Notes under the pieces: generated by a model
The model's database searches: none
What the model was told of the DNA's origin: nothing
What the model saw: the letters and a program-made list of their open reading frames with translations, nothing else
Translations under genes and position numbers: made by a program
Shown: positions 8,528 through 15,811 of the stretch, piece after piece
Layout of the letters: every line of letters starts with the position of its first letter
How positions within the stretch are numbered: position 1 is the first letter of the stretch
DNA from: an uncultured Acetatifactor sp.
Lineage (GTDB): Bacteria; Bacillota; Clostridia; Lachnospirales; Lachnospiraceae
Assembly (NCBI GenBank): GCA_904501885.1
Contig: CAJGCP010000012.1
Location: 1 to 59,039 of the forward strand
DNA length: 59,039 bases
Reading direction: 5' to 3'

Positions 8528-9514
8528 TTATTCTGTCTCTACGGTAACACCCTTTTCAGCAAAATACTTTGCTGCACCTGCGTGGAAAGGTGCGGTCATA
8601 CCGCTGGTAGCGTTTTCGATGCTCAGTTCTCCACCCTTCGCATTCTCAGCAGTGATACCCTCGATATTATCAAAGATTGCTGCGGTCAATTTGTAAACAT
8701 CTTCTTCAGAAGCAGAAGCAGACACAATCAAAGTAGCCTTAACGGTAACTGTGGTCACATCTTCTTCCTGACCTGCGTAAGTACCTGCGGGTACATTGTA
8801 CAGAGTATAGAAAGGACAATCTGCCATCAACTTCTCTGCCACTTCGCCATCGATTGGAACAAGGTATGCCTCGTTGGTAGTACAAAGCTCTGTGATTGCG
8901 GGTGTGGGCGCACCTGCAACGATAAATGCTGCATCTATCTTGCCATCCTTCAAAGCATCTGCAGAATCAGCAAAGGACTGATACTGTGCCTGGATATCTT
9001 CTTCGGTGAGACCTGCTGCTGTCAACACATCGATTGCGTTGAAGTAAACACCGGAACCGGGAGCACCGATGGAAACAGATTTACCTGCCAAATCAGCTAC
9101 ACTCTTAATTTCAGGATCCATGGTAACAAGCTGCAATGCCTCTGCATACAAACCTGCTACAACACGGAAGGAATCTACCTTGCCGCCTTCTTCGAAGGAA
9201 CGGGTACCTTCCCAAGCATAAGCCATAACGTCAGACTGAACAGTACCCAACTGATAATCGCCTGCCTGGATACCCTGGATGTTCGCCTTAGAACCATCTG
9301 TGGAAACAACAGTTACGTCGATACCTGCATGATTCTTGATGTACTGACCAAGAACGCCGCCGTATCCATAATAAGTACCGCTGGTACCGCCTGTACCCAT
9401 GGTCAACTTTGTAGCGGGTGCAGCTGCGCTTTCGCCATCAGCTGTTGCAGCGCCACATGCCACCATGGACAGAGCCATAACTACTACTAATACTACTGAA
9501 AGTAATTTCTTCAT
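8528..9514 (-). CDS. TAXI-family TRAP transporter solute-binding lipoprotein
   Basis: Extracellular receptor of the TRAP importer. The 328-aa protein has a lipoprotein signal (MKKLLSVVLVVVMALSMVAC) and the TAXI hallmark GTGGTSGTYYGYGG right after it; further family features are GIQAGDYQLGTVQSD and the VGAPGSGVYFNA-like stretch SIGAPGSGVYFNAID. ATG 9514 is chosen because GGAGG lies seven bases upstream. Its own promoter and a set of repeats lie between it and the activase gene. TAXI proteins often bind dicarboxylates or amino acids; the ligand here is unknown. Confidence 0.92.
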   Translation of the reverse strand: MKKLLSVVLVVVMALSMVACGAATADGESAAAPATKLTMGTGGTSGTYYGYGGVLGQYIKNHAGIDVTVVSTDGSKANIQGIQAGDYQLGTVQSDVMAYAWEGTRSFEEGGKVDSFRVVAGLYAEALQLVTMDPEIKSVADLAGKSVSIGAPGSGVYFNAIDVLTAAGLTEEDIQAQYQSFADSADALKDGKIDAAFIVAGAPTPAITELCTTNEAYLVPIDGEVAEKLMADCPFYTLYNVPAGTYAGQEEDVTTVTVKATLIVSASASEEDVYKLTAAIFDNIEGITAENAKGGELSIENATSGMTAPFHAGAAKYFAEKGVTVETE

Positions 9515-9563
9515 AATGAAGCCCTCCATTGATTTAAATTTTTGTAATAAAAAATTTAAACCT

Positions 9564-9592
9564 ATTATACATTGTTTATTCTTAATTTACAA
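9564..9592 (-). promoter_or_regulatory. Promoter of the TAXI-TRAP genes
   Basis: Minus strand: -35 TTGTAA, 17-base spacer, -10 TATAAT. The -35 box lies inside the downstream copy of a 10-bp direct repeat, so a regulator bound there would contact or block RNA polymerase. Confidence 0.75.
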
Positions 9593-9634
9593 GAGGAATT
9601 TATCACTTTACAAGAGTAAATTGACAAATTCCTC
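9586..9634. repeat. Phased direct repeats and inverted repeat upstream of the TRAP genes
   Basis: TTTACAAGAG occurs at 9586-9595 and 9607-9616, exactly 21 bases (two helical turns) apart. A perfect 9-bp inverted repeat GAGGAATTT/AAATTCCTC (9593-9601 and 9626-9634) brackets the second copy. The arrangement resembles a regulator binding region. Confidence 0.6.
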
Positions 9635-9646
9635 AGATATTTTACA

Positions 9647-10474
9647 TTATTGGAGCAACTGCTTCAAATATTCCATTTTTTCTTTGGATGGAACTTCAAA
9701 AAATCGTGTTTCCATGCCAAGGCCCTGATATTTATGTTCTCCCATAGCATGGTAGGGCAACAACTCAATTTTTTCCGCTTTTCCATGCACAAGTTCTCTA
9801 AGCGCCCGGATTTCCTCCTCCGAATCATTTACCCCTGCCATAATGGGCATTCGAATCCACACCTTGGCACCGGAAGCAAACAATTTGGAAAGATTTTCAA
9901 GAATCAGTTTGTTCCCAACACCGGTGTGTTTTTCATGTACCTCGGAATCCATAGACTTCACATCATACAGGAACAAATCCGTATAGGGCAACACCTGTTC
10001 AAACTTCTCCCAGGCCACATGTCCGGCAGTATCCACAGCGGTGTGAATTCCTGCTTCTTTACACCTTTTCAGGATTTCTGCCAAAAATTCGGTCTGTAGC
10101 ATGCATTCTCCGCCGGAAAAAGTGACTCCTCCACCGGAATGGTCGTAGAAACTCTTATCCTTCACCACTTCGGCCAATACATCTTCCATAGAATAAGTCT
10201 TGCCGCAAATCCTTCTGGCATCTGCCATGCAATACATCTCACAGATGCCACACAATGTACAGGTTTCCAAATGATTTGGACATTTGGCCTTGCACATACC
10301 ACAACCCGTACATTTATCCTGATAAAACATCATCTGGGGCTGAAATAACTGACTCTCCGGATTATGGCACCAGGCACATCGCAGATTACAGCCTTTAAAA
10401 AACACTGTTGTTCTAATCCCCGGACCGTCTACAAATGAATTTCTGGTTATGTCAAAAATTACCGCTTCCACCAC
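9647..10474 (-). CDS. Glycyl radical enzyme activating enzyme (radical SAM)
   Basis: Uses S-adenosylmethionine and a [4Fe-4S] cluster to put the radical on the glycine of the partner enzyme. The 275-aa product has the radical-SAM motif CNLRCAWC (Cys 29, 33, 36), then two ferredoxin-like Cys groups (CTGCGMCKAKC and CTLCGICEMYC, residues about 54-81). This extra-cluster insert is found in activases of the dehydratase/decarboxylase type, not in PflA. It starts with GTG (10474, or the adjacent GTG 10471) after GAGGAGA. It lies 31 bases after its glycyl radical enzyme, in one operon. Confidence 0.95.
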   Translation of the reverse strand: MVEAVIFDITRNSFVDGPGIRTTVFFKGCNLRCAWCHNPESQLFQPQMMFYQDKCTGCGMCKAKCPNHLETCTLCGICEMYCMADARRICGKTYSMEDVLAEVVKDKSFYDHSGGGVTFSGGECMLQTEFLAEILKRCKEAGIHTAVDTAGHVAWEKFEQVLPYTDLFLYDVKSMDSEVHEKHTGVGNKLILENLSKLFASGAKVWIRMPIMAGVNDSEEEIRALRELVHGKAEKIELLPYHAMGEHKYQGLGMETRFFEVPSKEKMEYLKQLLQ

Positions 10475-10505
10475 TCACTCTCCTCTTTTTGATATCTTAA
10501 TTATA

Positions 10506-12761
10506 TCAATCGTAGAAATTTCGTGTCAATACTTCCTGTTGCCATTCCGATGATAAACTGGTAAATTTTGCAGAAAATCCGCAGACACGGACAATCAGTT
10601 CCGGATATTTCTCGGGATGTTTCTGCGCATCCAGAAGCTGTTCCTTGGTCACACAGTTGAACTGCAATGACATCAAAGAACTTTCGCTTATTGCACGTAG
10701 GAAGGCCTCGCAAACATCCAAATCCACTCTGTCAGAAGGTAAAATAATATTTACCACATTATCTCCTGCCATGGTTTTAGGATCCAAACATTTCATGCTG
10801 TTAATCACATCGGTTACAGAAGATATTTTCTTTAATCTGGAAGGGGTCAGACCTTGAGAGAAATAATCGCCATTCTTTCTTCCATCCGGCGTAGCCAGAG
10901 TTTTTTCGCCCCAGAAACGGATTTCCGTGTAGGTCAGGTGCCCCATATGCACCCGGCCACCGTAGGAGCCCTCCAAATTGGATACGATGTCATACAAATC
11001 ATTGTTGAAACGATTGGCCAATGCACAAGATTCTTCCTTACCATCACCCCATCCGGAGCAGCGCATTGCCTCAATGCGCATATCCTCGTGTCCTTCCCAG
11101 TTATTACGTACCACATCCAAAAATTCTTCCAATGTATATTTCTTCTGATCAAACACCAAGGTTTTAAGTACCATCAATGAGTCCACAATATTGGGCAAAC
11201 CAAAGATTAAAAGATGGTCGTCATGGTACTTTCCCCCCTGTCTGGTATGGTCCTTTCCGCTCTCCATGCACCCTTTCAATGTTGAAGAAAAAATAGGCAC
11301 AGTATCAACTTTAGGCCAAATCCCACCGCCCTGGCTTACAATACGGCATCTTTCTTCAATCAACTTGCGGCTATTTTCCACTGTAATGCGATATACTTCT
11401 TCAAAATCTTGAGCATGGTCATAGGTCTCAAAATTCAGACCTACATATGCCATTTGGTCTTTCAGGTTATGAATACCATATTCAAGAGGCTTCAGCAAAT
11501 TCACATAACTACCGTGGTCAAACTTTTCCTCCTGAACAGTAACGCCCCAACAACCGGTCACCAAATAATCCCTGGCTTCTTCTATGGTGACGCCTCCATT
11601 TACCAATGCCTGTATGGTGGCATCATCATTTTGGTGAATGATAGTGGTGGTACCGTTAATAACAGACAAATTAATTTCATCAAGATATTCTTTGGGCGAA
11701 TTTTTATCATAACGCACTGTAATTTTAGGAAAAATCACCTGTTCTTCTCTGGTCGCCCGCAGGAACATCCTCGTCAAATCATTATATACAAGATTCCCCT
11801 CCCGATCAACTCCGCCAAGGGTATAGGTGTTTTCCAATTCATGGTCAGAATAACTAACCATCTTCATATCATGATCATAATGTAAATCCCAAATCAATAA
11901 AAATTTACACACCAGATCATACGCCTGCGCCTTGGTCAGAATCCCTGCCCGGATGTCACGCTGATAGAAAGGATATAAATCCATATCCAGTCTGCCGAAA
12001 GTGTTGGGGCCCACGCCTTCTAAACTCCCCAATCCGGTGCGCATAAAGGCATAACAACAAAGTGCTTCATAAAAAGTGTTCGGAGCCTCCCAAGGGACTC
12101 TTTTTGCTGTTTCTGCAATCAGACGAAGATTCTCCACATCAGCATCTGCATCTGCTTCCTTCAACATTTTTTCTGCTTTTACCGCATACTTTTCAGCAAG
12201 TCTTCGCAGGGCCAGCATCCCCTCGCACACGGACCAGAAAAACTCCTTTTCTTCTGCCTTCTCGTGGCGTTCCATCTCCGCCTTTGCTCTGTCGTAAATT
12301 CCCTTCAATCCAACTTCTAAAACAGGTCTGTGATTGAAGTTGAAATGCTGAATCACATCATTGTAATCACCGCAAATCAAATATAAGCATGCGTCTCCCT
12401 GTATGTTTCTTCTCTCCCACAGTTCAGGGTCAGCTTCCCTAAAAATATGTTCATTTCTGCGGTACACCCAACCATTTGCCTGATAATGTCCGCCATTTTT
12501 TGCCACGTTGGCACCATCGGATAAAGAAGATAATACGCCTGATTCAAAATAAAAGGGGGCATTTTGAAACAGCGTCACATCACACTCATCCACAATCACG
12601 TTGTACTGCAATACCTTCTGTTGGGGCACTGTCATTCCTTCCTGTACCTTTTCGTCCAATATACCAAAACAATGGTTAGCAAACACCTTGGATTTTTCTA
12701 AACTCGCCTGTGCATCGAAATAGAATTGTCCTATTTCCCGTCTCATTTCCCGATAATTCAT
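10506..12761 (-). CDS. Glycyl radical enzyme of unknown substrate (pyruvate formate-lyase family)
   Basis: Oxygen-sensitive radical enzyme, 751 aa. Near the C-terminus RVCGFSAKF carries the radical glycine (Gly728, codon 10578-10580), with the usual following QxEVLxR. The thiyl cysteine is Cys404 (codon 11550-11552) in TGCWGVTVQEE. Most dehydratase, lyase and decarboxylase members have GCxE with a catalytic Glu two residues after Cys; here that place is Gly. The family also shows TPDGRKNGDYFSQGLTPS. PFL's Cys-Cys pair is absent, so it is not plain pyruvate formate-lyase. First gene of an operon with its activase, next to a TAXI-TRAP importer and divergent from an AraC regulator. I do not recognise the subfamily. 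Confidence 0.93.
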   Translation of the reverse strand: MNYREMRREIGQFYFDAQASLEKSKVFANHCFGILDEKVQEGMTVPQQKVLQYNVIVDECDVTLFQNAPFYFESGVLSSLSDGANVAKNGGHYQANGWVYRRNEHIFREADPELWERRNIQGDACLYLICGDYNDVIQHFNFNHRPVLEVGLKGIYDRAKAEMERHEKAEEKEFFWSVCEGMLALRRLAEKYAVKAEKMLKEADADADVENLRLIAETAKRVPWEAPNTFYEALCCYAFMRTGLGSLEGVGPNTFGRLDMDLYPFYQRDIRAGILTKAQAYDLVCKFLLIWDLHYDHDMKMVSYSDHELENTYTLGGVDREGNLVYNDLTRMFLRATREEQVIFPKITVRYDKNSPKEYLDEINLSVINGTTTIIHQNDDATIQALVNGGVTIEEARDYLVTGCWGVTVQEEKFDHGSYVNLLKPLEYGIHNLKDQMAYVGLNFETYDHAQDFEEVYRITVENSRKLIEERCRIVSQGGGIWPKVDTVPIFSSTLKGCMESGKDHTRQGGKYHDDHLLIFGLPNIVDSLMVLKTLVFDQKKYTLEEFLDVVRNNWEGHEDMRIEAMRCSGWGDGKEESCALANRFNNDLYDIVSNLEGSYGGRVHMGHLTYTEIRFWGEKTLATPDGRKNGDYFSQGLTPSRLKKISSVTDVINSMKCLDPKTMAGDNVVNIILPSDRVDLDVCEAFLRAISESSLMSLQFNCVTKEQLLDAQKHPEKYPELIVRVCGFSAKFTSLSSEWQQEVLTRNFYD

Positions 12762-12793
12762 ATCTCCAAATCCTTTCTTGTATCTATTTCCTA

Positions 12794-12821
12794 TTCATAT
12801 TTTCTTCTATTGCACTTCCAA
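12794..12821 (-). promoter_or_regulatory. Possible promoter of the glycyl radical enzyme operon
   Basis: Minus strand: -35 TTGGAA, 16-base spacer, -10 TATGAA, giving a leader of about 25 bases. A weak match, as expected for an activator-dependent promoter; other nearby matches are possible. Confidence 0.4.
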
Positions 12822-12867
12822 CATATCAATTTCATTCCATTAAAACAATGTAATAATTTGCTTTTTT

Positions 12868-12933
12868 GTAAAATACAGAACTATTTTTTTGATTTATTTG
12901 CAATTCTGCTTATTTTTATGGTAAAATACAGAA
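12868..12933. repeat. 13-bp direct repeat pair in the divergent araC/glycyl radical enzyme region
   Basis: GTAAAATACAGAA occurs twice without mismatch, at 12868-12880 and 12921-12933, 53 bases apart (about five helical turns). The second copy includes the araC -10 box. It is also overlapped by an inverted repeat GCTTATTT/AAATAAGC (12908-12915 and 12932-12939). Probable binding sites of the divergent AraC protein. Confidence 0.65.
12898..12927 (+). promoter_or_regulatory. Promoter of the divergent AraC regulator
   Basis: -35 TTGCAA, 18-base spacer, -10 TAAAAT. The -10 lies inside the second 13-bp repeat, which suggests self-control. Confidence 0.55.
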
Positions 12934-12977
12934 ATAAGCATAGAAATTTCCATATAAATACTATTGAGGAATCAGAA

Positions 12978-13730
12978 ATGAGATTTGAGAACTTAAGGGT
13001 CGAAAAAATTGTGAAGGTGGTCAAGTACCATGCCACCATGAGAACCTGGGACAGTGATAATAAAAATGAACATATCATTGGTGTGCACTTGGATGGCGAG
13101 GCTACCCACACCTTTGCACACGATGAATTTGTGATGCGAAAAAACTGCATCTATTTTTTAAACCAAAAGGATGCCTATCATGTGGAAGTGAACACGGAAG
13201 TGCAACCAGAAGCATTTTCCTTCCACTTCACCACTCCTGTCCCCATTGAAACAAACAGTTTTTGCATCCAGTTATCTGACGCCACTAAAATCATATCCAT
13301 TTTACAAAAAGCAGAAACGGCATACAAATCAGGGGATGAGTTCTCTATGTTATCCCTAATTTATCAGCTGTGTGCTGAATTTGTCCGCATCCGCGAAAAA
13401 ATACAATCGCCCCACGATCGCAGGGCGGTTGTTGCAAAAAATTATATGGATTTACATTTTCAAGAAAAAGATTGCTTGGAGCAAGCCATAATACAAAGCC
13501 AAGTCGGTGAACGGCATTTCAACAATTTGTTCCGCAATGCTTTTCACATCACCCCTAATTGCTATATCACAGGCAAGAAAATCGAACACGCAAAAACCCT
13601 TCTCTCCATTGACGGATTACATCTTTCCGGTATTTCAGATGCCTGCGGATTTTCTGATGTCTATTACTTCAGCAAAGTATTTAAGAAAGAGACCGGTATC
13701 ACCCCAAGCAAATGGAGACATATGAAATAA
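12978..13730 (+). CDS. AraC-family regulator of the glycyl radical enzyme locus
   Basis: DNA-binding regulator, 250 aa. The N-terminal part (about 1-145) resembles a cupin-like effector domain. The C-terminal 100 residues carry two helix-turn-helix units: LEQAIIQSQVGERHFNNLFRN and the family signature HLSGISDACGFSDVYYFSKVFKKETGITPSKWR (quoted here as ISDACGFSDVYYFSKVF). The open frame begins at 12726, but ATG 12978 has GAGGAA directly upstream and the extra 84 codons cross the promoter. It diverges from the glycyl radical enzyme operon, the expected arrangement for its regulator. Confidence 0.88.
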   Translation: MRFENLRVEKIVKVVKYHATMRTWDSDNKNEHIIGVHLDGEATHTFAHDEFVMRKNCIYFLNQKDAYHVEVNTEVQPEAFSFHFTTPVPIETNSFCIQLSDATKIISILQKAETAYKSGDEFSMLSLIYQLCAEFVRIREKIQSPHDRRAVVAKNYMDLHFQEKDCLEQAIIQSQVGERHFNNLFRNAFHITPNCYITGKKIEHAKTLLSIDGLHLSGISDACGFSDVYYFSKVFKKETGITPSKWRHMK

Positions 13731-13783
13731 AAAACCCTTATGATATATATCCAAATCCAGGATACATATCATAAGGGTTTTTA
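13731..13783. terminator. Bidirectional terminator between araC and the LplC-type permease gene
   Basis: A-rich/T-rich flanked hairpin: AAAACCCTTATGATAT at the left pairs with ATATCATAAGGGTTTT at the right with a loop near 13751-13761. T-runs exist in both directions, so it can end both convergent transcripts. Confidence 0.8.
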
Positions 13784-13787
13784 TATG

Positions 13788-13905
13788 AAAGCACAGGCCC
13801 CCTCTGTGTCAGCCCACAGCCGAGCGTATGTATGTAGAAGGGAAGGGGTCGGGAGTAGTCCGGCCCAGTGAAGGCCTATGTTTCAAGCAAATACTATCTG
13901 GTGCT
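13788..13905. other. GC-rich non-coding stretch able to fold, downstream of the sugar permease
   Basis: About 118 bases with no coding frame and more G+C than the surroundings. It holds a 7-bp stem with 7-base loop, GGGTCGG..CCGGCCC (about 13845-13865), and a CACAG/CTGTG stem near 13791-13809. Position at the 3' end of the LplABC transcript suggests message-end structure or a small RNA; nothing specific is recognised. Confidence 0.35.
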
Positions 13906-14775
13906 TTAGCCCTTTACAGAGCCCATCAATACACCCTTGGTGAAGTACTTCTGCAGGAACGGATAAATAGCAATTACCGGTGCGGAAGTTACCACGATGA
14001 TACCGTATTTCATCAACTGTGCATGCTTAGATGCAACAAAGTCGCCCGCAAACTTAGAGTCTGACTCTAACAGCTGTTTTACTGCCAGCTGCAGAGGGAA
14101 CTTCGCTCTGTCACGCAGATAGATGGATGCAGAGAACCATGCATTCCAGTGACCCAGCGCGTAGTACAGTACCAGCACTGCGATGGTTGCCTTCGACAAA
14201 GGCAACATAATACGAAACATAATCTGAAGATAAGATGCACCATCCAAAAGTGCAGATTCCGTCAAACTGTCAGGAATCGCCTGGAAGGAAGTCTTCAAAA
14301 TAATCAGATTCGTTACACCAATCAGACCGGGCAGAATAATCGCCCATCTGGTATCCATCAGTCCTAAATTCTTTACCAACATATAGCTGGGCACCAATCC
14401 GCCACCAAAATACATGGTGATGATGATCATTACCGCTACCACGCCTTTCAGCATAGGTCCCTTCTGGCTCATGAAGAATGCGCCTAGGGAGGTAAACAGA
14501 ATGTTCAGCGCCGTACCGCCAACTACAATGATAACCGTATTCATAAAACCGGAAATCAGAAGCGGGTGATTGAAAATGTCTCTGTAAGCACCCCACTCGT
14601 AAGGAGCATACGCCTTCAACAAAAATCCGGAATGTGCCGCCAACTGATAGGGCTCACTGAAGGATGCTACTACCACGTGGTACATAGGATAAACCGTAAT
14701 CAGCACGATAAAAAGCATAAACAACGTATTAAACACTTCAAACGCTATTCTTGCAGGTGATTTTTTAATCTTCAT
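13906..14775 (-). CDS. Carbohydrate ABC transporter permease, LplC/YtcP type
   Basis: Membrane permease of a complex-sugar importer, 289 aa, six predicted spans, EAA loop TESALLDGASYLQIMFR near residue 185 and the family C-terminal ending YFTKGVLMGSVKG. ATG 14775 is preceded by GGAGGAG; the longer frame overlaps the upstream gene. It is the third gene of the LplABC-type set. No ATPase gene is present, so a shared MsmX-type ATPase is presumed. Confidence 0.92.
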   Translation of the reverse strand: MKIKKSPARIAFEVFNTLFMLFIVLITVYPMYHVVVASFSEPYQLAAHSGFLLKAYAPYEWGAYRDIFNHPLLISGFMNTVIIVVGGTALNILFTSLGAFFMSQKGPMLKGVVAVMIIITMYFGGGLVPSYMLVKNLGLMDTRWAIILPGLIGVTNLIILKTSFQAIPDSLTESALLDGASYLQIMFRIMLPLSKATIAVLVLYYALGHWNAWFSASIYLRDRAKFPLQLAVKQLLESDSKFAGDFVASKHAQLMKYGIIVVTSAPVIAIYPFLQKYFTKGVLMGSVKG

Positions 14776-14789
14776 ACGTTTTCTCCTCC

Positions 14790-15701
14790 TTACCACAGAC
14801 TCACTTCAGATACCTTTGCGGATATCTTGTTCGCCACCATAATCAACGCAAAGTTGATCACAGAGTTAAACAGACCTACCGCCGTACTGAAGCTGTACTC
14901 TCCACTTACCAAACCTTTTCGGTATACATAGGTGGAGATAACATCCGATGTTTCATAAATGGCTTCATTGTACAACAGAATGATTTTCTCGTGTCCTACA
15001 CCCATGATACCACCGATTGCCAACAGCAACTTGATGATAACGGTAGGTGCGATACCGGGCAGGGTTACATGAAGTACCTGCTTAAATCTTCCTGCGCCAT
15101 CGATTGCCGCAGCGTCATACAAAGCCATATCTATTCCACTCAATGCTGCCAGATATATGATGGAACCGAAACCGATCTCAGCCCAGATTCCCGAGATTAC
15201 ATGCACAGGCACATAATAATTCTTATTGATCAGCAACGATACTTTTTCAATGTTAAACCAGTCTACCAAAAACTGTGTTATGAAACCGTTGGTGGATACA
15301 AATTCCTTTACCATGGCACAAAGAATAACCATGGAAATAAAGTGAGGCAGATAGGAACATGTCTGCACAAACTTCTTGAAATACTTATTATTTACTTCGT
15401 TGATTAACAGCGCCAGAATTACCGGTGCCGGGAAACCAAAAATAAGTGAGGTCAAACTGATTCTCAGTGTATTTCTAATCAATCTCCAAATATCGTAGGA
15501 TTTGAAGAAGGAAATGAAATGCTGTACACCCACCCAATCACTCTTAAATACTCCTCGACGAGGCACGAAGTCCTCGAATGCCATCAACACTCCACCCATA
15601 GGAATGTAATGGAAAATTATGTAATATACTACGACCGGAATCACCAGCAGATACAGTCCACCGTACCGGGAGAAATCTTTTTTGATTCTCTTCTTTAACA
15701 T
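14790..15701 (-). CDS. Carbohydrate ABC transporter permease, LplB/YteP type
   Basis: Partner permease, 303 aa, with the subfamily N-terminus (YLLVIPVVVYYIIFHYIPMGG) and EAA loop YDAAAIDGAGRFKQVLHVTLP. ATG 15701 is chosen for its AAGGAG eight bases upstream; the longer frame runs into the hairpin region. It lies 14 bases before the LplC-type gene. LplB/YteP systems import oligosaccharides of pectin or other plant polysaccharides in Bacillus; the substrate here is unknown. Confidence 0.92.
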   Translation of the reverse strand: MLKKRIKKDFSRYGGLYLLVIPVVVYYIIFHYIPMGGVLMAFEDFVPRRGVFKSDWVGVQHFISFFKSYDIWRLIRNTLRISLTSLIFGFPAPVILALLINEVNNKYFKKFVQTCSYLPHFISMVILCAMVKEFVSTNGFITQFLVDWFNIEKVSLLINKNYYVPVHVISGIWAEIGFGSIIYLAALSGIDMALYDAAAIDGAGRFKQVLHVTLPGIAPTVIIKLLLAIGGIMGVGHEKIILLYNEAIYETSDVISTYVYRKGLVSGEYSFSTAVGLFNSVINFALIMVANKISAKVSEVSLW

Positions 15702-15716
15702 AGTATGTACTCCTTC

Positions 15717-15762
15717 CAAAAAGGATAGGTGGCACCCAGCGGCATACCGCTGAGTGCTGCCC
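15717..15762 (-). terminator. Hairpin between LplA-type binding protein and its permeases
   Basis: A GC-rich imperfect stem (CACCCAGCGG with CCGCTGAGTG, 15733-15755 core) followed on the minus strand by CCTTTTT. It has the same place in the operon as the hairpins at 4863 and 8449, so it is likely a partial terminator or 3'-end stabiliser for the binding-protein message. Confidence 0.65.
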
Positions 15763-15811
15763 ATCTTTCATACTTAATTCGTAAAATAAATCATTCTACT
15801 TGCAGTTCAAA

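Noticed and set aside
8582..9490. 302-codon open frame on the plus strand
   Set aside because: Antisense of the TAXI binding protein; no ribosome site and no recognisable protein features.
9540..9565. AT-rich stretch resembling an attachment site or origin element
   Set aside because: Only low-complexity A/T; it is the spacer between a TATAAT promoter and the TAXI gene.
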